Of a DNA stretch of 64,000 nucleotides, positions 49,401 through 57,735 are shown in pieces. Origin of the DNA: Spisula solida (taxonomy: Eukaryota; Mollusca; Bivalvia; Venerida; Mactridae); the NCBI GenBank assembly GCA_947247005.1, contig OX365955.1, forward strand, positions 14,675,322 through 14,739,321. The letters are read 5' to 3'. Position numbers and translations under genes: made by a program. Within the stretch, counting starts at the first letter, position 1. Each line of letters opens with the position of its first letter. The notes beneath the pieces are model-generated. The model saw nothing but the letters and a program-made list of their open reading frames with translations, was not told the DNA's origin and made no database searches.

Positions 49401-52400
49401 TTTCAAAGTATTCCAAGTATTACTGATATATATTCTATGTTATTCTCAATTACAAATGTGTTGAATCTTTTTTCATCAAAGTAAATAACAAAATGTACAT
49501 GTCTCTTGAAAACTTATTTCAGTTCGGCATCTAACGCATGAATAAGGTAGACCCAGAAAAGTCGTATTCTTTGTTTCATGAGATCGGTATTAGTGTTGGT
49601 GCCAAGAGACTCGTAAGTCAGAGTTCACTTAAAGACAGATGTATTCAGTACATTTATCTACGCTGACAGCTAACTGATATTGTGAATGTTTTGTCGGTCG
49701 AAATCAAAACAAACCCTTACCCCGCCATCGAGTAATGAGGGAATAAAATGTGTTTTATTTCTTATTGCTACCAAACACTGAGAACTACATCCAAGGTAAG
49801 CCATATAATTACTCCCCGTAATGTTGTAATATTCCTTTTTAATATTATCTGGAAGCTAAGTATGCCTTGTATCTATTAACTTGAAGTGGTTAGTTTATTT
49901 CATTCCTTTGATATAATTTATAAACCGTTTCCAAGGTTACTAAAGCCCGCGGGCAATTATTATAATAAGTATTTTTTCTCAAAGATCATCAACAGGCATA
50001 GACGCAGCATGAATTGCGGAAATTTTCCATTCTGTAAATTTCCAAAGTATCTAACTCACGCCGGTCACCATGTGCTGAGCATATACAGGTAACTGCGCAT
50101 GCGTAGAGGTTACAACAACAGTTGGCTTCCTCCCACGATTCGCAGAAATGCCTATCAGCAAAATTATTCTGAAATGCTATCGATACAGCCGAGATTTCTT
50201 ACCTAGAACGTTAGTACCGTTCGCTCTTCCAAGGTACTTATTCATGGAAGTAACACTGGCATTCTTCACCTCATCATAAATGTCTTCAATGTCGTATTTA
50301 GTTATCGTCTGCAACAGAAAAAAGGATTAATCAGCCGAGTCCAATTCTTCTAATATAATTATTCTTTAATAATAGTTTTGAGACTCATTAAAAAGAAATT
50401 ATTGAAAGGAAATACATTAGAAGTATATTCAGCCACGACTATGAACAGACAGTGAAGGAGTGTTTGACGCACAGACTATAACGGACTACTTTTTGAAATT
50501 ATGTTTTTTTTTCTTCTAGAAAATATGTATTTACAGAACAAAAGGTCTACATTATTTGAAAAGTGCAACCTTTTAGTTGCTTTCAATGCTTAATAATCGA
50601 TTTGTTTACGATGCTGCAAAGAAATCGAGATAAGCAAATAATTAGTTTTTACATAATTTATAGCTCTGTGACATGAGAGTGTGTATGAATACACACTTCA
50701 CATTTGCGAAACTAATGTCCTGCAAAAAAGAAGTTCCAATTAATACGCATACACGCCCGTATATCGATGACGTCATGTTTTCTTGCGTAATACAGCTGGG
50801 TAAACAAGAACTATATGTTTAGTACATATTAAGCTATACCAAAAGTTGACAGGACGGGTCAAAAGTGCAAAACTTAGAAGCCCCTATTTACGAAAATAAA
50901 TGTTCCTTAAATATTTTTAAATGCAAATGAAAATGGTTTATGTTTTCATTGACAGAGGCATATTAGCAGTGCAGTAAAAAATGCCTGAGCAATTATATTT
51001 TGTAATTCTATGTCAATAGATTTTTGTAAAAAATAAAGACACATGAAAAAGTTTACGTTTATTTGTCAGAAGAAAGAAGTATAAGCTTACATATTATATA
51101 AAATATACATGTAGAACAATATTTGACAGCTTTTATAAGCCGAGCACCTGTTAGGTACATATAAAAATACTCTATTGGCCTAATGTAGGCATATCACCTA
51201 CCTGTTGGAACGCTGCAGTTATCAAATTGTCGGGGAAAAGGTTTCTGAAATTAACATTACATTTCAACATACAGCATTCGTCATTATAAATATAAGTATA
51301 AAATATGCATTATATACAAGTACAAACGAAGAAAACGAGCTCATTTTCTCCGTTTCTCTTTCTGTATAAAGATAAAGAAGTGTAGCCATTATATGACGTC
51401 ATTTGGACAAAAATAACATTTTCCGCTATTTTGGGGAGGGTCTAAAACATAGATTTAAGACGGAGGACATTTTACGTCTTGAAATAAATAAAATACAAAC
51501 AAAATAGCTACACCTCTGCATATAGAAGCGCTATACTAAATAATAAAAAAGTTTCAATTAATTACACAATTAACAATATTTAATGATTGACCCAGTATGG
51601 CAAACTAAGAAATTATTCAAAGCCATCTCGGCAGAAGGCCTTGTTTAACAACATGTGTATTTCTACTAACGGCGACATTTAATCACGTGATACCTAAACG
51701 CTTTAAACGTCGCCATATTGGGTCAATATGTTCTTAGAGAAATATCGCGTTATTTTCTAACATATGATATTTTCAAATACGACATTGACCTACTGACCTA
51801 ATTAAATCAGCGAAGATATCTTGTGTTTGCATAACTGTAGTCTTGGAATCATCAACTGTGTTGTCCTTAGTTACATCGGCGCCTGGAAATAAACGAACCG
51901 GAAGTGTAAGTAGTTACCATGGTAGCAACATATCATACCGGAAGTGTAAGTAGTTACCATGGTAGCAACATATCATACCGGAAAGGTAAGTTGTTACCAT
52001 GGTAGCAACATATCATATAGGAAATGTGGCAAGTTACCAAGGTAGCAACATATCATACCGGAAGTGTAAGTTGTTACCATGGTAGCAACATATCATACCG
52101 GAAGTGTAAGTAGTTACCATGGTAGCAACATATCATACCGGAAGTGTAAGTAGTTACCAGTGTAGCAACATATCATACCGGAAGTGTAAGTAGTTGCCAT
52201 GGTAGCAACATATCATATAGGAAGTGTGGCAAGTTACCATGATAACGACATATCAAATATGAAGTGTAAACAAGTTGCCATGGTAACGATAGATCATACC
52301 TGAAGTGTGACAAGTTGCCATCGTAACAATATATCATACCGGAAGTGTGACAAGTTGCCATGGTAACAAAATAGCAATAGATGCGCAAATAGGCGTACAT

Positions 52401-55400
52401 TGTGTATAATAAGTTATTATTATTTTTTATCATTAATGTGGAATTTAGTTATAAATAGTTTCACGTGCTTACATCGAATTAAAATTCTATACGTCATCAG
52501 AGAACCGGAAACGTAGTTTTGTCCTTACCACATACACTACATGTGTGTATTTTACACTACTCATCAAACCCAGACCGTTAATCGTGTAGCATTATCTAAA
52601 TCTATCTGATAAACAATAATGTGTAAATATCAAAAATTTGTGCATTCTGCTGCTAAATTACATATATGATTCATTTGACATGCATTTGTGATAGATCGTC
52701 GTTATCTTGTTCATGATAAGCCAACTGGCGGTGATCCAAATGACAAGTCCTTGATTTTATCCCATAGTGCATAAGAATTGAAATGTTCAAACGCGGACCA
52801 AATTATGTATAGTAAATACAGGTGCTTTAACGCAGAATGAGAACTGTAGTAAGGCTGAGCTTATCAGCACTTATAAACACCAGCACAGTGGCCCCATTTC
52901 CACGAAAAAAACTTAAGTTTTTGCTCAGCTGAGTCTGCTATTTTAAAAACCTATTTTAGGGTTAAATGACTCAAATGTATACTAGCGGATATTGTTTCAG
53001 CTCAGTCAAGATGCCCATTTTACAGAGCAATACATGTAAAAACCGAGTTTTGCTGAAAATAGTGTTTTACAGTCATAAACATCTAAAGTAAAAACTTAAG
53101 TATGTCATAACAAGCTCAAGTACAAGGTTCATTATTATTCAATACTGTTAGATTTCCGTGAGCATTTCATACAAAGTTCACCAACTATATTATAATTTAG
53201 CAATAAATACACAGTTTCAGGTATCAATCTACATCACAGACTATAATTGTAGTCATATGATTGATTCATAATCGTGGAATCGGGGCAATTATTATTCATG
53301 TGTCTTCTAAGAATTCCTTTATACTATTTCAAATCTATATAATATATATTATGTTAAATAGCCTATGTCATCCAATTGGATAAATGAATGTCACATAGTA
53401 TTTTTGTTATGTTTTGTTTACATCTATTCAAAATGATAATGCTGAATTTATTAGATACACCATTTTAGTATTCGATATTTTTAATCCAAAGTTCAGTGGA
53501 TTGAACAATTAACGCTGTCTTAATGATTGAAATATATCATAGGGCGATGTCAGCCATTTAAGGGGCTTGCAAGTCCATGTGTCAACCAACATCGAGGTCA
53601 TGAAAGACGCAATATCTAACAGCATAACTGTACACATAAGTTTTATGTTGTGAAAAAATTCAGAATAAAATGCGTATTAGACGAGATATGATTGATACAC
53701 GATTGTTATAAACGAGAAACATATTAAGACGCATTAACGTACATTATAATAACTATTTATACAGATTTGACACAAATATAATAATTATTATGGATATGTT
53801 GGAATACTTTTATAGATTGTTAGTACTTGAAAAAACACTTTAATATACAGTACAACCTCTGTACAACAACATTCTTTGGTAGCTTCAACATATTGGCCGA
53901 TGTTAAGAGATTGTTGATCTACAAAGGTTAAATTTATAAATTTGGGAACTTTTTAAGATGTAGTTATAGAGAGGGTGTTGCACATACGGCCGCCATGTTG
54001 AGGTCTACATAAATCATGTAAAGACCAAAGCCAATCGGGTGCACTTAGTCTTTTCTGAAACGTTTTTTTTTCATTTTTTTCCACCGTTTAGAGATCAACT
54101 AGATCTAGTAACAAAGAGGTAGTATCGGAAGTATCGTTGCTGTACACCAGTCATCGAACCAAGGACCCTTGTCCAAGGAGTCTACTCGGGAAGAGCTAGT
54201 GTATCGCACAAAGATTCCTTGTATCATACAACTGTCTCTTCCCTTCAAGTCGTAGGTCATTGGTCAATATGTCAGGGAACAAACCGAATGAACACGCAAA
54301 CAAAAAGAGCTAATAAAACCACTGACCTATATAAAATCCATATATCTATGTTTAAAAATATCCCCGGATAGGTCCCTTTTAAGGGTGCGTGTATGTGGAA
54401 GGTAAGTCATACACGGTTTATATACACGAACTTTGTCTTAACTAAGTACGAAGTTGCGTGTGGTTAGACAATAAAGTGAATCCAATTAAAAATACTGTGA
54501 CGTCCTAGACGCCGGAAATCCAGTCGGTAAAGATCGACGTATATAATGTATAGATATAACTCACCAGGATTGATGATAACGACCATCAAGGCTCCTATGA
54601 TAGGTGGTATAGTATTAGAGATGGCGATATAGGCCACTGACACCACACTAACACGGCCCTGTGACTTCGGATTCAAGGCAGCAGTGCCTGTAAAAGAAAA
54701 TTAACTTATTAACAAAATTTATTAACACGAAATTTAATACCCACGCAAATATGTGATTTTACAGTACATGTATAAGACATAATTAGTTGTCATTGTCATT
54801 GTTTATTAAATACTTAATGCACTAAGTCTTGCTTGTCTGTTAATTTACCTATCGCCTTGTGTTTTAGGCGCTGAACAGAACATGTTCTTATTCCAACAAA
54901 CTAAACTGAAACTGGAAATTATCAAAGAATTTAATACTGCTTGTACAAATTGTCGTCAAAAGTTTGTAATACAAAATGAACTTAGCATTAAGGGTTTAGC
55001 AAGGGTTTGTCCTGGATAACATGATAAAGAAAGACGTTTTGAATCGGGTAATATATTGCAATTGTTAGTGGTTTGTGTCATAGATAGTTTAGACATTGAA
55101 TGACTCATGCTCAGCAAGTTTACAATGAGCCAGACACATAAAACTATGTCATGATTTCTGACTCATTAATTGAATACAGAAGCTGTGCAACAGTACAGTA
55201 TAATTATGTAAATATTTCCTGTTCGATATGTCTAAGTTTGCGACCCTATGTACTCTAATATAATAATGTATGTAACACTTTGTATTGTATCTATTATTTT
55301 TCTATTTGTTGAAAATGGTGAATTCAAACCATCGTTGTTTCTTTTAAGATGATAGTGAGGTTGTGGAACTAACGCATACGGAAACATGCACGATTAGCTG

Positions 55401-57136
55401 CACATACGAGTAGACTTACAAGTTAGAATTTATTTAGCGAAACAAAGCGTGTACGTATAGAATAGCACGCGATAGTTGAAACATGTTTCCAGATGAATCG
55501 ACAGGACTTAAACATGATGAATATGTGGTCTAAATTATCTGAAGTTTATCCTAACAGACGCATATCTGTGTGCCGTACGGAACGCAAACCTCCACACGCC
55601 AAACTACACACAACTTGATGACGCAATGCTCTTCACGTACACACTCGGTGTAGCAACCTCCCATACAACAGTTTATTTCAGGTCTGTAAAGTTGACACCG
55701 CTACGAGCTAATTTCCATGTATTCATTTTGAGTTAACAAATTAATCACCCATCCACTGACGGCCTACAACCTAAGTGCAACTTTTACAGACCTGCTTATT
55801 TCGTCGTATTTTAAAAGAAGAGCCGTTTCGTAATCATGTTATAATATCGTTTCAGCCCATTGCTTGCCATAATTTCGTTATTTTGACTTATATATGCACA
55901 CATGTGGACAATGGCGAGTCAACACATTATGGTACTATTGCGTTATATTGGAGTCATGTGAAAATATTTGCAGAAAATTCTTGGACCTAAGGTAAAAGTA
56001 CATGAACTTAAGTATGCACATAGTTTTAAGACAAATGCAATTCAAAAAACAATAAAGAAATTTGAGAAAGTTATGGGAACTTAGCTGTTTGTTACGTAAG
56101 TTATATAGTCACGTGATTGCAAAACCTTCATGTCAGTAAATTGCCTAGTTATCTCATGAATGTTAAAATGCAACATTTCGAGCAAATATACGTAAATTGT
56201 ACAATTATTTTAATGTAAAATGCATTAAGTTTGTAGTTATCTGGCTAACATCTAGACCAACACTTCACAAATGCAACAACACCATATATATTCTCCTTAT
56301 TGGTACAGCAACATTAATACATATCAAGCTATCTCATTACTAGCGGAAAATTACTAATTATTTGCGACATTTTAAAATAAAAAAGAAAATCACCACCTGA
56401 ACGAAATATTTAGCAAAAATGTAAATATTTGTCAGAGTGTCAATTGATCATCGATTCATCATATGAATTTTGGTTTTTTCACGAGAAAAACAAAATCAGA
56501 TTTATATGTAAAATAAATAACATTATCTCTGGAAAATCCCCGTGAACTTCGACCAACTTGTTTGAAACTTTTCCTTCTGTTAAAAGCAAATTATGCTTAA
56601 GTGCCTTCTTCCTAATAAGGAGCCCCAATTAACACTCAGCATGTACCATCTAGCCAAATATGGAAACCTTACGTAAAGTGATGACTGATCACTTTGTTTT
56701 ATTTTGGCGAACATCTTCACAGGCGAATAGTTTACATGTTTCTACTTTTTAATGTAGTATCTTTTCGTGTTTTTTTTTTACTAATTACAGCGGTCAGAAG
56801 TTGACCAGACGTTGACATAAACTTATAACACAAAGTCTGCAGGCATGTCCGTCATATTTTATTTGCAAAATACACCCTTTCTACCATTTTATCAGACATA
56901 CAGCATATTGCGTTATTTTCGCGCAGTGAAAATTTCGCTGATTTTTTTACGTGAGAGATAAATGTAACACCACTAAAAAGGGAGAAACTAAATGTAACAT
57001 CGCTTTGAATGAGAGAACTGTGTTACACCACCTTAAAAGGACTGAGTGTTTAAATACATACCAGTTATAACGGTAGAGATGATCAAAGGTAAAATCATCA
57101 TTTTCAGCATGCGCATGTACATTTCACCGGGAAGAC
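40130..57136 (-). CDS. SLC1 family (excitatory amino-acid transporter-like) gene, 3' ten exons, 5' incomplete
   Basis: Ten exons on the minus strand join in compatible phases to 469 codons: 57136-57062, 54687-54565, 51882-51798, 51244-51202, 50308-50203, 48072-47946, 47023-46790, 43613-43419, 41606-41472, 40418-40130. SLC1 landmarks are clear: TM2 LPGEMYMRMLKMMILPLIIS; TM3 after LNPKSQGR; a glycosylatable TM3-TM4 loop (NAS, NGT sequons); TM4 TNVLGLIICC; TM5 WFTPIGVASLI; HP1 TASSAIAIP; TM7; HP2 VPSVPSAGIVT; TM8 EWFLDRCRT. Family members are trimeric Na+-coupled amino-acid transporters of the plasma membrane. Oddly, NMDGT in TM7 is NKSGS and the TM8 sodium-site Asp is Gln, so coupling may be altered or lost. 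The exons for the N-terminus and TM1 were not found up to 64000. No frameshift or stop interrupts the joined frame. Confidence 0.9.
40758..40905 (+). repeat. 49-bp tandem repeat, three units
   Basis: Unit TCACCCTGTGATACGGATGG plus CACACACGGGATAGCTGCAT plus GGTG. It lies in the last intron of the SLC1-like gene. Confidence 0.93.
41472..41606 (-). CDS. SLC1-like exon, HP2 and TM8 start
   Basis: Acceptor TTTCTTTTTCAG, donor TTCCT|GTAAGT. It encodes LTSLSTFAVPSVPSAGIVT, LLTAMNIPSDAVGLLLA and IEWFL. In EAATs this region reads SIGAAGIPQAGLVTM...WLLDR, so the SIG-A-G part of HP2 is altered while P-AG is kept. The acceptor junction is repeated in the adjacent intron. Confidence 0.9.
41577..41710 (-). 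repeat. ~34-bp tandem repeat that includes the exon 41606 acceptor junction
   Basis: On the minus strand four units of the form TTTCA(G/A)TATTCTGACGTCA...TTGT occur. The last one is the real splice junction and the first ~17 exon bases; the earlier three lie in the intron. Confidence 0.88.
42141..42245 (-). mobile_element. 105-bp MITE, copy 2 (inverted)
   Basis: Reverse-complement copy of 29736-29840 with the same ends and length, in the SLC1 intron between exons 43419 and 41606. Confidence 0.85.
43419..43613 (-). CDS. SLC1-like exon, HP1 end and TM7 with altered NMDGT motif
   Basis: Acceptor CTTCTCTTTCAG, donor AT|GTAAGT. It encodes AIAIPDTLFFMEKKNKIDKR then ITRFVVPFASALNKSGSALY. The KIDKRITRFVVP lead-in matches VDKRVTRFVLP of EAATs. 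The near-universal NMDGT that follows is NKSGS (43502-43516), and the GAT three residues before it is ASA. The frame is intact on both sides, so this is a substitution and not a misread splice. Confidence 0.9.
44340..44510. repeat. AATTAATTAC-rich low-complexity tract
   Basis: Repeated TAATTAATTACAATT units with imperfect self-complementarity. In an SLC1 intron. Confidence 0.75.
44511..46300. other. Intronic sequence, nothing recognised
   Basis: AT-rich interior of the SLC1 intron between exons 46790 and 43613. No exon-like stretch with both splice signals and SLC1 similarity. Confidence 0.45.
46430..46615 (+). mobile_element. SINE tail fragment
   Basis: 'CTATACACCAGGCACGTTAAAG', 'GGATTCCTTGTATCAC' and 'AGGTCATTGGCCAATTAGGC' match the bodies of the copies at 29380 and 54105. 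The tRNA head is missing (5' truncated). Confidence 0.6.
46650..46770 (+). repeat. (ATC)n/(ATT) microsatellite
   Basis: About 115 bp of CATCAT with TTACCATAATC interruptions, ending about 20 bp from the donor of exon 46790. Confidence 0.95.
46790..47023 (-). CDS. SLC1-like exon, TM5, TM6 and first half of HP1
   Basis: Acceptor TTTATTCCAG, donor GCTC|GTAAGT. It encodes FTPIGVASLI (TM5), LGMFILASMLGLCIFMFVV (TM6), RRRPFKFF and TFATASS (HP1). This corresponds to WYSPIGIA...LGTASSAGTLP of EAATs. A (GAT/ATC)n microsatellite lies about 25 bp beyond the donor. Confidence 0.92.
47635..47945 (-). repeat. Minisatellite of TGACGTATCA units abutting a splice donor
   Basis: About 24 short units (TGACGTATCAG, TGACGTATAAATG, TGACGTACAAAT). 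On the minus strand the array ends at the donor GTACGTTATTGATACGTCAC of exon 47946, which reads as a unit of the array. Confidence 0.9.
47946..48072 (-). CDS. SLC1-like exon, TM4 to TM5
   Basis: Acceptor TATAATTACAG, donor GTATG|GTACG. It encodes LIICCTLFGIGTSSVGSHGK then FFQSASEIILRILQWLVW, matching LVVFSIALG...FFNALNEAIMRLVSWIMW of EAATs. The donor GTACGTTATTG coincides with the first unit of an intronic tandem array. Confidence 0.88.
48073..50202. other. SLC1 intron, no feature recognised
   Basis: AT-rich, with a CCGCCCGTCCGTC spot at about 49255 that could be a relic of a GTCC-type element. Nothing else is supportable. Confidence 0.45.
50203..50308 (-). CDS. SLC1-like exon, glycosylated loop to TM4 start
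   Basis: Acceptor TTTTTTCTGTTGCAG, donor CTAG|GTAAG. It encodes TITKYDIEDIYDEVKNAS then RANGTNVLG. Two N-glycosylation sequons (NAS, NGT) sit in the extracellular loop, as is usual in EAATs. GTNVLG matches the conserved GMNVLG at the entry to TM4. Confidence 0.87.
51202..51244 (-). CDS. SLC1-like 43-bp exon
   Basis: Acceptor TTAATTTCAG, donor CAG|GTAGG. It encodes NLFPDNLITAAFQQ, which lines up with NMFPPNLVEACFKQ of EAATs. Phase 2 in, phase 0 out. It is a very short exon and easily missed by gene finders. Confidence 0.85.
51798..51882 (-). CDS. SLC1-like exon, start of extracellular TM3-TM4 loop
   Basis: Acceptor TTTATTTCCAG, donor TTAG|GTCAGT. It encodes ADVTKDNTVDD then QTQDIFADLIR, corresponding to the DLIRNMFPPN region of EAATs, and splits the Arg codon with the next exon. 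A 40-bp minisatellite begins about a dozen bases beyond the acceptor on the intron side. Confidence 0.87.
51894..52370 (-). repeat. 40-bp minisatellite, about 12 units, next to a splice acceptor
   Basis: Unit (plus strand) ACCGGAAGTGTAAGTAGTTA plus CCATGGTAGCAACATATCAT; exact 40-bp spacing between 51901 and 51941. Units become more diverged with distance from the exon at 51882. A palindromic CCATGG lies in most units. Confidence 0.95.
52371..54100. other. SLC1 intron, nothing recognised
   Basis: AT-rich sequence with short meaningless frames. No repeats of note by eye. Confidence 0.45.
54105..54300 (+). mobile_element. SINE tail fragment
   Basis: 'GTATCGTTGCTGTACACCAG', 'GATTCCTTGTATCATACAAC' and 'GTAGGTCATTGGTCAATATG' align in order with 46430-46615. 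Confidence 0.6.
54565..54687 (-). CDS. SLC1-like exon, TM3
   Basis: Acceptor TTTTCTTTTACAG, donor CCTG|GTGAG. It encodes TAALNPKSQGR then a hydrophobic TM3 ending VVIINPG, the equivalent of the LDSKASGK...HPG stretch of EAATs. By alignment from memory, the EAAT YYMTTT sodium-site stretch reads YIAISN here, lacking the second Tyr and the Thr pair. Confidence 0.9.
54720..54770 (+). mobile_element. 3' end fragment of the TACTGTAAAATCA MITE
   Basis: CACGAAATTTAATACCCACG followed by TGATTTTACAGTA, the right end of the element at 20578. Close to the acceptor of the TM3 exon. Confidence 0.7.
54771..57061. other. SLC1 intron between TM2 and TM3 exons
   Basis: No repeat or exon recognised beyond the MITE end. 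AT-rich. Confidence 0.45.
57062..57136 (-). CDS. SLC1-like exon, TM2
   Basis: The acceptor TTATTTTCAG and donor ACTG|GTATG enclose LPGEMYMRMLKMMILPLIIS plus TVIT. This is the classic SLC1 TM2 (PGE-RMLKMLILPLIISSLITG in the family). Phase 1 on both sides. It is the most 5' exon recognisable in the window. Confidence 0.9.
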
Positions 57137-57383
57137 CTGAAAATAAAAATAATAAAACATATAACCCACCGCTTTCTGGTACATAATTCCCGTTCGGACA
57201 CTGACCAAATTTCGTGTGTGCACAGAGTGACATTTATCACAAAACCACTCAGGTATAAATATAATCCATGATATTATTTCAAACGGAAGCCATTGTTTAT
57301 TACGATGAAGTTAAACACGTAGTGAAGCAAATAAGTTCGTCAAGGTGAAAATATAAGAAATGTAGATCATTCTCACACGACAC

Positions 57384-57618
57384 TTAAGGCCCCGTCCCAT
57401 ATAACGAAGCTTGACGAATACAGTAATTTTGTGACGTCTAACGAATTCTGAGCGAACCGTGAAAACTAATCACAGCGGACATAAACGCTCACAGACGCAT
57501 CCATTGATACAAACACCACTAACGATAGTCTACTGAGAACGAATTTAGTGGAAGTCCTTTTCGCCAGTAATCGCAAGTTGACGTCGTGTGGCATTCGTCA
57601 TGTGTGACGGGGCCTTTA
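57384..57618. mobile_element. ~235-bp MITE, TTAAGGCCCCGTC ends
   Basis: TTAAGGCCCCGTCCCATATA...GACGA at the left and its inverse (TCGTCATGTGTGACGGGGCC plus TTTA) at the right form ~25-bp imperfect terminal inverted repeats. The interior has no coding potential. Confidence 0.75.
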
Positions 57619-57659
57619 GCATGGGAACGTAACTCTTAACACCATTTATTGACCACAAG

Positions 57660-57735
57660 CACAAAACCACGTGCTCAACCCCACGTGTTCACCACCACGT
57701 GCTCAACCCCACGTGCTCACCACCACGTGCACAGG
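57660..57735 (+). repeat. Short tandem repeat of CCACGTGCTCA units
   Basis: Six units of about 11-12 bp, each with CACGTG (E-box consensus palindrome). Upstream of the SLC1 TM2 exon in its transcriptional sense. Confidence 0.88.

Noticed and set aside
57137..57233. Upstream extension of the TM2 exon frame (MSLCAHTKFG...)
   Set aside because: The added residues do not resemble SLC1 TM1, and a good TTATTTTCAG acceptor at 57137 separates them.
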